Assembly (NCBI GenBank): GCA_037176725.1
Contig: JAZBRS010000039.1
Span: 26,510,001 to 26,574,000 of the forward strand
DNA: 64,000 nt
Direction: 5' to 3'
Source: Posidonia oceanica
Lineage: Eukaryota > Streptophyta > Magnoliopsida > Alismatales > Posidoniaceae
The notes under the pieces are model-generated. The model searched no databases. It saw only the letters and a program-made list of their open reading frames with translations, and was not told the DNA's origin. This document shows positions 23,043-35,458 of the stretch, in pieces; the first letter of the stretch is position 1; every line of letters begins with the position of its first letter. The position numbers were made by a program, and so were the translations under genes.

Positions 23043-25560
23043 CAGCAACCTCGGGGGGGAGGTGCTTGGTTCATTCCTACGCTGCTGACACTGTTGGCGG
23101 GGTCCACTATTGGTAGTGCGGGGAGCACTGGGGTTACTGGAGTTGCTGACGACAGTGCAAGGAGCATTGGAGCTGCAAAAGTTGGAGGAGGAGCTAACTT
23201 GGATAACGCTGCGACTGGGCTTGCCGTCGACGCTGCCGTTGCATCTCCGAGCGTCCCTCGGATGAGATAAGAAAGGTAGGGAAAGGGGATTGCGCTGATG
23301 GGATCAGAAGGATCTACCGGGGCAGAGCTGGACTTAGAAAAGCCTGGTGTAGACCCTCGAGGATCCGGCAGCTGCAAAGCCTAGAGGCTCGAAAGAGGAA
23401 GGGTTAGCTACACTAAGTTGTGCAAGTGCTGGTGTAGGTGTATGTGTATGTGCAACCTCTTGCTCGTCAACACTGATGATCCTGCGATCGATCAGGCACT
23501 GAATGGCATCCTGGAGAGTGAGGCAGTCATCTGTCGAGTGCCCGATGGCCCGATGGAAACTGCAGAACTGATCCGTATCATGCCACCACGGAGAGGGGTT
23601 TGGTGACGGACGGATAGTCGGGAGTCTCAAGAGTGACTCAACTTGAGGGAAGATGACGCTCAGTGGTTCGGGCAGAGGCGTGTAATCACACTCAGCCCGA
23701 CGAGGTCGTCTTTGCCTTGGATGGAGTCCTTGCCGAGCAGGTGCGATGTGATGCACGGACTCAATGGTGACAGTGTGTGCTGTGGGTGCATAATTAGGTG
23801 CGTGCTCTAGCGGAAATGGGTCTAGCTGACTCTCTGCATAGGCAAGCTCTTCGAGAGGATTGACGCATGCTTCGGTGTGCTGCTTGGAGTAACCAAGAGC
23901 GAAGATGTTGTTGTTGTTGTTGCTGCGGCGATTGCTAGAGATGTTGGCCTGCCTAGCCATTGCAGAAAGTGCAGGGAAATGCCCACTTCACAGTGAGCTT
24001 TCCACGCAGGTGCCAACCCTAACCAGTGATGCAAAGCTAGTGTTGTGCTGAATGCAAAGCAGAGTCCCAGTCGCTGGCAGTGCCCCCTTGATGATCATCT
24101 CGATAGAATCCTCCTCGGAGGGTCTACCTTTGATTTGGGCGGCTAAGGAGCGCCAGCGACCGACATACTCCCCGAATGGCTCTTGGGGCCTCTACTGGAT
24201 GGCGACAAGATCCTCCCTCTTGGGGATCAAGCCGAGGTTGAATGCATACTGCTTAAGGAAGGCCTGAGAAAGATCAGTCGAAGTCTAAACCGCAGCCATG
24301 TCAAGGGAAGTGAACCACTTGAGCACAGGGCCGGTCAAACTATTCTAAAACAGGAGGATAAGGAGCCTTTCATCAGCCTGGAGCTGAGCAAGTTCCCCGC
24401 AGTATGTCTTTAGATGCAAGATGGGACAGCCTCTACCATTGTATTTATCAAAGTCCGGGATGCAAAACTTCGAAGGGAGTGCAGCCTCGGGAAAGAGACA
24501 GAGGTCACGAAACTAGTAAGACTGGTCACTAGACGTAGTGCTTTCTCCAGGACGGCGAACCTATCATCGTCGGATGCTGGAGCTACTGCCAAAGGAGGTG
24601 GTGTAGTAAGGGCAGGGGCCACATACGCCGAAAAGGACGCACCGAGGTGCTCCTCCGGCTCCACCATCGCGTCGCCTGGTGGCGCGACATGATGGCCGAC
24701 GTATCCGTGTGTTTGTGCGGTGTAGGTAGGAAAGTATGCTAGGGTCTAAACCTGATGCAAGGGGGCGGATAGATAATATGCTGTGTAATGCATGGTGCAG
24801 AGTGCTGGAGCAACAGTTGCTGCGCAGGCGCGGGGCCAGGCAGCAAGCTAGTGGGGTACTGTGCTCCAACCAGCCTGAAGGACTGATCACCAGGTGGCGG
24901 AGATGCATGTAGTGCATAGTGTTGTGCAAAAGCTGGAGGCAGAAGCCATGCCCTCATCACTAGAGCTGTGAGCAGCTGAGGCGATGGTATGGGTGGGAGT
25001 GCAGTGTGTGCAGGTGCAGGCTGCAGAAGAACCTCAGGGGCAGTAGGAACACAAGAGAGGCGAACTGATAGAGGCATGCCCTGTAGTGTCTGGGCAATCT
25101 CCATCGCACCTCAGGGGACCCGTGAGTGGGAATGATGAGTTGCAAGATCGGCCGAGGGGCAGACTCAAGAGGTCGGGAACTTATGGCAAAGGTCACCGCA
25201 GTAGAAGGGATGTCGAGAGTGACATAGCCTTGGGACGAAGGGGTTAGAGGTGCCTCCGGAGCGCGACGGGCGATCATCAAGATAGGTTCGGTGACCGGAT
25301 CCGGAGGGGCGCAGGTCTGCCAATGCCCCGCAGCAAGTTGGGGTGCCCCAGACACCTGAGGGTGGAATCCTGGTGTCACAAGGGACACAGAGTGAGTGGA
25401 AGTGAAAGTCGGAGGGACCCAAGTGGTAAACCCCTCCGAATCAATAGAAAAGCGGAGCTCACCAGCAGACTGTGCCATCACTGATCGAGTTCGAGTGAGG
25501 GAAGGCTGCGACGAGAAAGTAAAGAGGCGAGACCTAAAGGGGAGCTATTGTCGGAAGCGG
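23042..25560 (-). pseudogene. Gag of element B
   Basis: Recognised by similarity to H and D gag. The N-terminal Pro-rich part (25481-24960: TPSSQGYVTLD, PRPILQLIIPTHGSPE) is followed by VEPEEHL and DDDRFAVLEKALR (24670-24580), LKWFTSLDM, KREDLVAIQ, GEYVGRWRSLAAQ (about 24320-24120), then a zinc-knuckle FCSFHRAIGHSTDDC (about 23540-23585) and a Pro/Ala/Ser tail ending at 23042. The frame is broken by TAG stops (for example before NSLTGPVLKW and after DLVAIQ), a TGA at an Arg position (VESSL-stop-SGHF), and several frameshifts. Gag would form the particle and package element RNA. The start is uncertain. Confidence 0.85.
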
Positions 25561-25739
25561 CGGATAGCTCAGAGACAGAGGAGGGACGCTCAGGGTCCTG
25601 GCAGTGGATCCCGCACCTACCTGTAAAAACAACAAATGCGTTAGAGGTTGAATGCAAATAAAGAGTTATTATGGGTGGCATGAATGGCACACATGCAAAT
25701 GAATGCCCTAATATGTGCTCTCTCACCATGCATGTCCTG

Positions 25740-26040
25740 AGTAGATGACCTACTAGGACACACTCATGGGTAATGGGATTTATTGACTCTAGGTCAGAAA
25801 GTAAGGCTCCCGTCTAGACCCTAGCCCAGAGCTTAGGTATAACGGGTGGTGCGGTAGTGGCCTTGACCCTGCCTAAGCATGGGTTGTACCCGCTAGTAGC
25901 ACCGACACGACCCCAGTCATGGGGGGATTGACCGACCTGCTTGCCCTGTGCCAAAGCAGCTGAACGAGAGACCGGGACCATCCTTCTCAAACTAAGTGGG
26001 TAGACTCAGGGATGAGAAGATGCATGCTTTCTAGAATGAA
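25740..26040 (-). promoter_or_regulatory. Conserved leader block before gag (element B)
   Basis: Non-coding block of about 300 nt shared with element H (52260-52580) in order and in many short matches: ATGCTCTCTC / GAGAGCAT, CTACTAGGACAC, ACCCGCTAGTAGCACCGACAC-like text, GACCGGGACCATCCTTCTC. Its place between primer site and gag is where packaging signals usually lie. That role is inference. Confidence 0.5.
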
Positions 26041-26735
26041 TCAAACATGCGAAATGCTTTAGAGTTTTTTACTTGCATTTTATTTAGCCGAAGGGGGAAA
26101 ATTGCAAGTTATTGGCTATAGTTGTGCTTAGAAGTTATTGCTTGGCTTTATTTTAGCTTTTAGATTAAACAAAGGGGAGCAAACATGTTTCTAATATCCT
26201 AAACATGGCATATGCACGAAGGGGAAAGAAACAGACAATCATGGCATGCAAACAATCACACAACAAAGCCAAAGGCATGGGCATGTGCAAGTGTTTGTGG
26301 ACATGATAGTGAAGGGAAAGCACTTATCATATCAAAAGGCATATATACAAGGCATGTGCATGTGGTGGCATAGCAAGTGTGTAAAACAAAGCATTCACCA
26401 CCCAAAAAGTAGGTATTATTGCCAAGCAAGTATTTAGGCATGCATAATGCAAGGATAGGCAAATGAATAAAGGATGTAAAGACAGAGCAGGTAATAAAGC
26501 ATGTAAGTGCAAAGCAAGCAAATAAGGCATGTAAACAGGCAAGGCAAGCAAAAACAACGCAAGCAAAAAGCCAAGGAGGAAAGTCGGAGTCTGAATCCTT
26601 AGTAGAGTCGCCGCTGCGTGACTCGCTGGGAATCGAGACAGGTGGGCAAACAAATAGACAAGGCAAAGGCACAAGGCAAGCAAAGAATACAAAACCCAAG
26701 TGGGGAGAAAGCCAGAAACGAAAGTCGAAGTCTAG
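26041..26735 (-). other. Proximal leader of element B
   Basis: Low-complexity leader, rich in CAAGCAAA-type runs on the plus strand, like the A leader. No coding potential was recognised. Confidence 0.6.
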
Positions 26736-26755
26736 TATCCTAGCGGAGTTGCCAC
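26736..26755 (-). other. Primer-binding site of element B
   Basis: The minus strand reads GTGGCAACTCCGCTAGGAT directly after the LTR end CGCTACA. Two substitutions from the H site are visible. Confidence 0.82.
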
Positions 26756-29700
26756 TGTAGCGATCCTGGGAGTTCGCGATCGTCCATGCACGCTGCCAGA
26801 GCTCGCGTGCACCGATCGAAATCAGGTTGACTATTAGCAAGTGGTCCGAGGAGGAAACTCGACTCAAAACACCAAAAACAGGGACGAAATCAAAGGGAAA
26901 AAGAAAGGAAAGACAAAAGGGAGTCGCCACCATGTCTATTAAGTCGGGAGACAGGGAAAATCGGGGAAATGCATGAATAAACATGCAAGACCACACAAAA
27001 AGATGTAATGAAGATGACTCGTGCTAAGGACGAGGGCAAAAGGGTCATTACGGGCCAGAGAAAGGGTAAGGACTCCTGTTACGCGCGGAGAAGGTGTTAG
27101 GCACCCCCGACATGCCCAAGGAATCGGACTTTCTAGGCTTACGCTCGCTTTTGACGAATGATGCATGCTTTGAATGCCTAAGTGTCATGAATGCCTGCTA
27201 AATGATGTGCCTGAATGCTTAAATGCTAGGTATGCTGTGAATACATGCTCAAATGTGTGTTCTAAATGATGCGGTGCACAAGGAAAGTAAACGTGCAACC
27301 TATGTGCTCAGCAGCGCTGTCAGTGATCCGAACTGGGCGAACCCTGGTTCGTGAGAACTCTAGACAGTAAGCATCACTGCCCTAATGCAAATGCAAGCAA
27401 TTAAAACAAAACGGCGAGGAAAACCAAGCAGATGCAAGCGACATGCAAGGGAAAACAAGAGCTGGCACGTAAAATGGTGCAAAGCAAGTGAAAATGAGAG
27501 CAGGCACGCAAAACAGTGTGAAAATAGGTGAAAACAGATGCTGGCACACAAAACAGTGCAAAAGTGCAAGCGATATGCAAATCAAACAAAGCGGCACGCA
27601 AAATGATGCAATGCAGGAGAAAGCAAATGCAAGCATGCAATGCAAGTGGGAATGCAATGGATGCTATGCAGTGCTCAGATGGACTTATCTTGAGAATCTG
27701 AGGCCTGATCTTAGATAACTTTGGTTTAAATGAGTGATCACTCAACTAGGAGGACCTGGACAGTTTGATCGTGAAAATCCAACGGTCTGATCAAAAGTTA
27801 TTTAGGTTTCAAGTCAGAAAGCTCAAGGGCCAGAAAAAGTAGGGGTCTAAGTGCAAATAGTCTCTAAGGGTGTGTAAAACAAGGACGTATGCATGCAGGA
27901 GTGCTGAGGATGCTTAAATGTATGCAAGGATGCAATGCTCAATGACATGGGAGTGCAAATGCATGCAAAAGTGCAATGCAGGGACCTATGTGCACTTTGG
28001 GAAAACTATTGAGGCCTACATGCAAAATATCCCTATGTGGGTGCAAAATAGGTCTAATGCATGTGGAAATGATAATGCAACAAATGCATGAAAGAATGCA
28101 AGGCTAAATGGAAGGTGTGCATGCAAAAATGCAAGAAAATGACCTAAATGCAGTTTTGAAAACTTGTAGGGCCTCAATGCAATGCCAAGAAAGCATACAA
28201 ACATGCAAAAGTTGAAAACTAGGTCCAATATGCAATTTCAGAAAACAATGGGACCTTAAAACAATGCAATGTGGTTTAAAAATGCAAATTAAGTGATGCA
28301 TTCATGCAAAATGGACTAATATGCAATTACAGCATTTTTATGGGTTTTTATGCAATGCAATATAGTTTAAATAGGATTTAAATGAAGTCAGAACATGCAG
28401 CTGGACTAATGTGCAAATAAAACATGTTTCTGGGTTTTTTAGCAATGTTAAAATGCAACTGATTCACAGTAGATGGACCTAAATGCAATTAAAACATTTT
28501 TCTGATTTTTTGATGCAATGCAATAAGGTAAAACGCAAAGTTAAATGAGTTTTAAACCATTGATGGACTGATACGCAAATAAACATGTTTTTTGGAATTT
28601 TTAGTAATGCAATATAGTTAAAATCATGATTTAAATGAAAACCAACAACTGAACAGGACTGATGTGTAATTAAAATAAATCCAGGGTTGAAAATGCAATG
28701 CAGTATGATAAACATGCAAATTAAATGAATGAATGCATGATCTATGGACTAAGGTGCAAATAATGCAACCTGCAGGAGTTTTATGGAATGTAATAAGATA
28801 ATAAATGCAAATTAAATGATCTGATCAATAAATAGAGGATTAAAATGCAAATAAAGTAAATTGGAGGGCTTTTATGCAACGTAATAAGATAAACATGTGA
28901 TTTAGATGATTTTTAACAACTGAAGGTGGACTAAAGTGCAATTTGAATAATCTATAGTAGTTATATTCAATGCTGTAAAGTTTAAAACAGATTTAAATGA
29001 AATGTAATCAACCATAGGACTGAAAAGTAATTTAAACAAACTGAAAGATTAAAATGCAATGTAATAAGATTAAAATCAGACATTAAAGATTTCTGAATTG
29101 AAACTGGACCTGAAAGTAAATAAAATAAACTGCTGTAATTAAATTCAATGCATCAACCAACATTTAAATTAAAACTTTAGAAAACTATAGTGAATAGTGA
29201 TCCACGGGCAATTGCTACTTGCGCTAGAGAAGAACAGCTTGTCCCGGCGGCCCAGCGGGTGTGTAGCGGAGATGAGGCGTCCGATGGCTGCAGGCGAGTG
29301 CTGCGGAGGTTTCGACGTGGTCGGCGGCGCATGACGGCGGCTGGGGAGGTCTGTCGACACCGGAGAAGACGACTGCAGAGCTTGCTGGAGGTCGACCAAC
29401 GGCTGGAGGTGACGACGATGGTAGGGGAGTACTAGGCTGTGCTCCTGGGACTCCGACGGAGCTCAGGGAGTGGTCTGGAGGAGCTGCGGATGCCCAGAGC
29501 ATGGCGGTGCAGCAGGAGCTCGCCGGAGAAGATGAACAGTGGTAGCGGCACGTTCCGGCGATCTAAGGCCTTAAACCTAGGTCTAAAGTGCTAGGAAGCA
29601 CCAGAAGGCTAAAACTAAGCTAAAGGGAGGGTTGTTTACCTGTTTGCACGGCTGGAATGCTCCCCCGACCTCAGTGGGTCGCGCTGCTGCCGGCGGAGGT

Positions 29701-30942
29701 GGTGGTGCTACTGCGGATGCCCTCGGCAGCACGCGACGGCAGGGTCGGGTTGCTAGTGCTCCTCCAGAGCACAGGGGGTGAACAGATGTAAGTTTGGTGG
29801 CTTGCAGGTGGAGATGGATTTTTTGGGTGATGCACTGTGGTGCTGAGGTTGCTGGGGTGGTCTGTCGCTCTCCGGGCTAAAGGGACACCTCTAGTGGCTC
29901 GGTGGATCTTCTGTGAAGGCGTAGGAAGGGTCAAATTGGGGTGGAGGCTGTTTTGGAGTGAGGTTTGAGGTTTTGGTCGTTTTCGGGTAGATGTTGTGCG
30001 TAGGTGTTTGTAGTTGATTTCTAGGGCCACAGGGGGTGTCGGGCTGAGGTGTTGGTAGGCCTGGGAAGGTGATTGTCTGGTGAGTTGGCTGGAGAGGTTT
30101 GGTCGGGTTCTAGGAGCTGTGGTGGTCGTTCTGGGCTGGAGGAGGTAGTGGTGGAGGAGATGGGTTTTGCCGTGATTTTTGGGAGTTGGAGAGGCTTTGG
30201 AGGTGTGGGAATTGCGTGGGAGTTGGGTGTTCTTGATCTGGAAAAGTGCTAAGTCCAGTGTTTTGGGTGTTGGTCTGTCTTTGGTTTTGTTCTCTCCCTC
30301 CCCTCCTTGCTGTGGCTGCTGTTGTCTGATGGATGAGTGTTGGTCTATGTGTGAATGGTGGGTGCTCTCTAGGTGTTTTTTTGTTTCTCCTCCCCCCCGT
30401 TTGAAGGTTGAAGAAGGGTGTTGGTTTTGTTCTAGCTTGGCCACTCAAGTGAGGAGGCTGGTAGGGCATGGGTTCTGCTGGCAATTGGCAGGAGCATAGA
30501 GCGAGGCAGAGGTGTTAGCAGTGATCGGGAGACCGACGGAGTGGGTGAGTTTGTGAGGCTGGACTCCACTGCACGATGGCGTAAAGCAGAGGAAGAGTGT
30601 GTGGCGGTGAGAGGCACTGTGAGTGGAGGAGTCTGCAGAGGTTGAGTGTGCTGGGTTTTTTCGAAAGAGGAGGGAAATGGAGAAGGAAGAGGAGGAAGTG
30701 TGGGTCAGGCCGTGGGCTGAGAAGAGAAGAAAAAAACAGAGAAAAAAGGGAAGAAGGGAGAGTATGCTGTGGGTCGGGCTAGAAGGGAAAAGGAAAGACA
30801 AGAGAAGAGGAAATGGAGGAAGGAATGGGCTGGACTAGGTGATGGGGAAAGAAAAAAAAAGAAGGTGGGTGGGTTGGGCTTGCATGGAAGAAAAAGAAGG
30901 AAATTGAGTGGGCTTGGGTGAAAAAGAAATGGGAAGATAGGA

Positions 30943-30978
<36 letters not shown>

Positions 30979-31503
30979 AGAAAGCTGGAAAGAAATGGAA
31001 AGACGATATTTAAAAATCAAATACGATGGAATAAAATAAAATAAAAATAGAAATAAAATAGGAGGAAGGAAGGGGAAGAAGTGAGGAGGAGCATGAGTGG
31101 GCTGGGCCCATTGGGGAGCAAGAAAAGAAAAAGGAAGAGAGGAAAAGAAAGAGAAAAAGAGAAAAGGATAATGAGGAGAGAGAAAAGGATAATAAGGAGA
31201 GAAAGAAAGATAATGGCTTGGATTTGGAAGAGGTTTTGTGTGAGTCTGACCTAGGGTTTTCTAGGGTCTGACCTAGGGTTTAACCTAGGGTTTAGGTGTA
31301 GGTTTTCCTAGAGTTTTCTAGGGTTTTAAGTGGGGTTTTTTGAAGGGTTTTGGTGTGACTTGGAGAGTGGTTCTTGGCTTAGAAAAGGGGTGTGATTTTG
31401 GGGTTTGGTTTGGAAGTTTGATTTGAGGTTTGGTTTTAGGGTTTGAGAGGACCACCAATGAGAGAGAGAGCCCCAATAAAATCGAAAAAATGGGGTGTCA
31501 ACA
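26756..31503 (-). repeat. 5' LTR of element B (family B), 4748 bp
   Basis: The plus strand begins TGTAGCGATCC and ends TGGGGTGTCAACA. It contains the terminal hairpin (GATCGTCCATGCAC...GTGCACCGATC), conserved core, degenerate minisatellite (27450-27620), a long segment of repeated 'ATGCAA' sequence (27850-29170), a GC-rich segment starting near 29190, a purine-rich block with GAAA run (30600-31200) and telomere-like GGGTTT repeats (31245-31305). It is distinct from family A over most of its length but follows the same plan. Confidence 0.93.
26919..27155 (-). other. Conserved LTR 3' core with primer-site look-alike (element B)
   Basis: Block at 27030-27155 (GCACCCCCGACATGCCC, GACTCCTGTTACGCGCGG on the plus strand) and GGTGGCGACTCCC (minus) at 26919-26932. 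Confidence 0.83.
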
Positions 31504-31783
31504 GTTGGTAACCCAAACTACTCAGACAGCATCCGTTAGTATGCCCGGTGTTTTTCTCCTTGGGCTGATAACCCAAACTATCCGGCGAAGAGTCCGTCAA
31601 CTCCTTAGGCTGATAACCCCATTATCCGGTGTTGAGTCCGTCAACTCACCATTCATTGCATCATGTAGCATCGGCATCAACATTTTCATGAGCATAGGTT
31701 GCATCGATTTAACTCGGGCAGGGTGTCTTGTCAACCCTGAGCAGCAGTCTCTATTCCTGTGACCTCGCTCAGGGAGAGGCATC
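31504..31783 (+). other. 3' internal end of a plus-strand Tat-type element (C)
   Basis: Carries three copies of the hairpin-repeat unit in the opposite orientation from element B (CTGATAACCC... GAGTCCGTCAACTC at 31588 and 31633) and ends in a polypurine tract AGGGAGAGGCATC (31771-31783) abutting LTR C. It is therefore the tail of an internal region like that of B. Element B is inserted at its left edge, so the rest lies outside the window. Confidence 0.78.
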
Positions 31784-32023
31784 TGTAGACACCCCATTTT
31801 CACAGGTATTCATCAGTGGACGCTTCCGAAGGAACAGGCTCGGTTGCAGTGGACCTAACCCCACTCCAGATCCCAACAAACCATCCCAAAAGCCACCTCA
31901 CACCTCAAACCCATCAAAACCCAACTCACAACAAAGCTCAGGTCCATCAATAGCCCAGTATACCTTGGAATGAGCTCAAGTTCTAGTTACTGACTTCTGA
32001 TACAGACTTAGCGTCTCTATACA

Positions 32024-32040
32024 GCGTCATCTCATGACGT
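32024..32040. repeat. Perfect inverted repeat in LTR C
   Basis: ACGTCAT-type arms around CTC: CGTCATCTCATGACG. Position in the first part of the LTR suggests a possible protein-binding site; this is inference only. Confidence 0.5.
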
Positions 32041-32344
32041 CTATAGAAGACGACACCAACCAGCGCCTACCTCAAACGTAGACAAGCGACGCGCTGTGCA
32101 GGCGTGTATTGCTGGCGCAACGTTTTGTTTCAGTAAAACTGTCAAAATGGTTTCTTTTGCCATTCCGCACCACAATCCATTGCATCCGCACCTCCCATTG
32201 GCCTCAACGGATCTGAGTATGCACCCACTCACATCCAGCCCTCACACCATAGCCAATGCCAATCCTACCCCTTCCACTACCATCCAAAGCATCCAAACCA
32301 CGTATTTGCGTTAGTTTGAAACCAACGACATCCATGCATGCAAA

Positions 32345-32360
32345 CCATCTATAAAACACG
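32345..32360 (+). promoter_or_regulatory. TATA box in LTR C
   Basis: CTATAAAACACG is followed 60-200 nt later by a pyrimidine-rich leader. This is the expected position for the U3 promoter of a plant LTR, about 570 bp from the LTR start. Confidence 0.5.
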
Positions 32361-32999
32361 TCCATATCCCTCCTTTCCACCCCCCTCTGAGAAAACCCTT
32401 GAGAGCCCCCTAGAGATTACCTTGAGACAAGCTTTGTGATTGTCTTGAGACCACCTGGAATCCTTGCATCCCACTAGAATTCCACTGCAACTCGACCTCC
32501 TGGAGTCCGTCGCCTCCCACCGAGAGCATGCACCGACTCTCCACAGGTGAGCACCTTCATCACTTAGCGTAGCATTAGCTGTTACACGCTTTGTGTTTTC
32601 TTCAGCATTACTACTCTTCATCATTGTTTTCTGGTTTTTATTCCAATGTCGCCGACGAGCATCTTGTTTTCTTTCCTGTTTTGCACTCGCATTGCATCCA
32701 GAGGACCCATTCGACCTCCACCATCTCCGACCTAGGCTCACAGCGGAGCTAGATTGAGTCTCCGGCCGCGATAGTGGCCGGTGACCCATTTCTTTCCCAC
32801 AAGTAGCCGTCGGGTGGGGAGGCCATTACATGCACACATTTCATTGATTCTTTGCTCCCTGTGTTGCATTATCATCTTCTCTAGCTTTGTCGATCATCAC
32901 TTTGTAGCTTTCATTCTTGCATATCGCTTAATTGTGCAACGAGGTTGCGGTCAGTTCTGCGTTTTCTAGTGTGAACAAGACAAGTGGCTAGAATTGGCA

Positions 33000-33345
33000 T
33001 TAGTATACAGCGTTACCTTTGAGCACGTCTATAACACGTCAATATCTAGTGTGACTTGTCGGTGCGCAGCCCTAAACTAGAATAGTTCCTCAACCGATTT
33101 GCTTTCTGTCTTTTGCAGTCTTTTATGATTGTCTTGCATCGTATTTTGGTTCATCCAATTTCTGTTTGCTTAGTTTTATGACTTGTATGCCAAGTATTTG
33201 TACTTTGAGATCTGTGGTCTCTCTGTAACTCTGGAAACGCGTTCTGTGAGCGACAGGATCGAACGTATCTTATACGCGTTACCTTTGGGCGCGTGTATAA
33301 GGCGTCTATCTCCAACACGACTTGCAAGCGCGCAACCAGAACCAA
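33000..33345. repeat. Diverged direct duplication in LTR C
   Basis: 33003-33075 and 33278-33345 both read GCGTTACCTTTGRGC.CGT.TATAA..CGTC followed by ACTTG and GCGCA.CC, a tandem duplication about 275 bp apart. Confidence 0.55.
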
Positions 33346-33764
33346 AGTTGACCGTATGCAAAGTCCTGTTTCTCTATTTACTCATCCATTATCATCCTCT
33401 GTTGGTTCCTGCATCCCTATTTATCATGATTTACTTCGCCTTGCATGGATTTCGATGCTTTGATTTCTGATTGCATACATCAAGCAATGATGATTACTAC
33501 CTGGAGTTCATTTGAACTGTCGGCGCGATGATAGAGCGGGACTCCTTAGCGGATATTCCCAGTGCGCCTTACAGCACGAGTGCCTAGCTTAATCTCAGAA
33601 CAATGGTAGCGTGGCTGAGCCTAGTTTTCATGTTTTAAAATGCGTCTCCCTTCATTTATCAGCACTCTGCATGTTTTCAAATATCATAGCATTGCATCTT
33701 TGCATCTTGCTTCTTGAAGCATAAATTAACTAGCATGATTCGCCTACATTGAGTATGCAAAAAG

Positions 33765-33990
33765 TGGAAGTGGCCCAGGAAGACCGCTCCTCGGACACAT
33801 GGGGGTGCCAAATACATTCCTCATGCGTAACAGGAGTCCTTACCCTTCTCTCTAGACTGTAGTGACCTCGTGTCGCATCCTTTCAAGTCGGACTTCATGT
33901 TTCTTTGCATCGCATTGCATGTTTTCCTTCTGTTTTCCTTATTCGATTTTTCTCGTCTTCCCGGATTTAATAGACTAGGTGGCGACTCTG
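33765..33990 (+). other. Conserved LTR 3' core with primer-site look-alike (LTR C)
   Basis: GGGGGTGCCAAATACATTCC and GCGTAACAGGAGTCCTTACC (33803-33845), then GGTGGCGACTCTG at 33978-33990. This is the most diverged of the eight copies. Confidence 0.78.
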
Positions 33991-34182
33991 TTCTTTTACT
34001 TTTCCCCTCGTTTTTACGCTTTTTTCCTTATTCCGGTGTTTTCTCGAGTCGAGCATCCACCCTCGGATTCACCTGTTCCATGATCCCTTCGAACTGACAA
34101 TCAGGGCACGTGCATGCTCTTTGGTAGCTATCCGCCCCCTTAAAGTCGCCGGGACCCTCGAGGACGGTCACAGATCCATACT

Positions 34183-35433
34183 TGGAAGGATCTTTCCTAG
34201 GCATTCGTCGAGTAGTACTCCTTCAACCATGACATGATCCCCAAGCGAGAGGATCTTGTCGCCATCCGTCAGGGGCCCCATGAGTCATTCAAGGAGTATG
34301 TTAGTCGCTGGTGTTCCTTAGCCGCCAAGGTCAGAGATAGACCCTCCGACGAGGAATCTATCGAGATGATCGTTAAAGGTGCGTAGCCAGTGACTAGGGC
34401 CCTGCTATGCATACAACCCGTCACTAGTTATGCATCACTGATTAGAGCTGGCGCCTGCCTAGAAAGCTCACTGCGAAGTGCGAATTTCCCCACACTTTCT
34501 GCATTGGTTGGATAGGCCAACACCTCTGGCAGCAGCAATCGCCACGGCAGCAGCAGCAACAATGATCCCGCCACCGGCTACTCCAAGCAGCACACCATTG
34601 CGTGCGTCGAATCTCTAGTAGAGCTTGCCATTGCAGTGAGTCAGCCAGACTCTACTCTACTAGATTACGCACATAGTCTTGCACACATTGCCATCGTCGA
34701 GCCAGTGCATCACGTCGCACCAGCTCGACAAGGACTCCAATCAGGGCAAAGACGACCTCGTCATGCCAAATGCGATTACACTCCTCTAGCCAAGACTTTG
34801 TGTGCCATCTTTCCCCAGGTTGAGCCACTCCTGAGACTCCCGACTGTTCGTCAGTCACTGAATCCCCCTCTGCAGTGGCATGACACGAATCAGTTCTACA
34901 GTTTCCATCGAGCCACGGGGCACTCGACTGATAGCTGTCTCACTTTACGGGATGCCATTCAGTGCCTGATCAACCAGAAGATCATCAACGTCGTTGCACA
35001 GGAGGCAGTACCTACACCAACACCTGCACCAGCACTGGCACACCCTAGTTTAGCCGACCCTTCCTCTTCCGAGCTTGCAGCTCCGATGACACCGGAACCT
35101 CGGGGGTCTTCTCCCTCACCTCAGTCCTTTCTGAATCCAGCTCCGCCCTGGTGGATCCTTCTGATCCCATCGGCGCAATCTCCTTTTCTCACCTTTCCAA
35201 GCTCGCCCGAAGGACGCTCAAGGAGGCAGCAGTAGCAACACCGATGGACTTCGCGGCAACACGGCCCAGGCCTGTGTCTCTATTAGCCCTAGCAGCCCTA
35301 GCAGCCCTAGTGCTCCCCGCACTACCATCAGCAATCTCCGCAGCATCGCCAACCAGCTCCAGCAGCACCAAAAGCTCTAGCAGTGCCAGTAGCACCAACA
35401 GCTCTGGAGCGGACCCAGCCCCTCCATCCTGAG
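34183..35433 (+). pseudogene. Gag of region D (N-terminally truncated)
   Basis: One register runs from TWKDLS (about 34183) through NHDMIPKREDLVAIRQGP, EYVSRWCSLAAKVRDRPSDEESIEMIVKG, a zinc-knuckle FYSFHRATGHSTDSC (34893-34937) whose first Cys is Tyr, and a Pro/Ser/Thr/Ala tail. It ends at TGA near 35430. Four in-frame TAGs interrupt it (two before YSFNHD, one after MIVKG, one after SALVG), each at a position where element H or B has Gln. The tail needs a frame change near 35080-35150. Closest relative in the window is B gag. Confidence 0.84.
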
Positions 35434-35443
35434 GTCGCCTGCA

Positions 35444-35458
35444 GGTAAGTCCCTTTTA
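35444..35458 (+). other. Candidate 5' splice site after gag of region D
   Basis: CGCCTGCAG/GTAAGTCCC, perfect donor consensus, about 15 nt after the gag stop. Same placement as in element B. Confidence 0.5.

Larger units (their letters stand above)
16465..31503 (-). mobile_element. Element B: gag-only (non-autonomous) Tat-type LTR retrotransposon
   Basis: Reading minus: 5' LTR 26756-31503, primer site, leader, gag (about 25560-23042), about 3.9 kb of non-coding sequence, polypurine tract, 3' LTR (16465-19177 visible, the rest interrupted by element A). No protease, RT, RNase H or integrase similarity is visible between 19178 and 26755. Gag with no pol inside complete LTRs, primer site and polypurine tract matches the class of non-autonomous elements called TR-GAG. 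The proteins for replication would have to come from autonomous Tat relatives. The right target-site side is GTTGG (31504-31508). Confidence 0.85.
31784..34140 (+). repeat. LTR type C, plus strand, right end truncated
   Basis: Starts TGTAGACACCCCATTTTC right after a polypurine tract. Its body is unlike families A, B and H, but it keeps the conserved core near its 3' end (33765-33990) and ends in decayed terminal sequence (GGGCACGTGCATGCTCTTTGG, near 34110). The expected CTACA end and primer site are missing. Gag sequence of region D begins within about 40 nt, so a deletion removed the LTR end, primer site, leader and gag N-terminus. Confidence 0.75.

Noticed and set aside
32349..34100. Host gene between 32.3 and 34.1 kb (TATA box, pyrimidine tract, donor-like GGTGAGC)
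   Set aside because: The sequence lies within LTR C; frames are short and show no recognisable protein.
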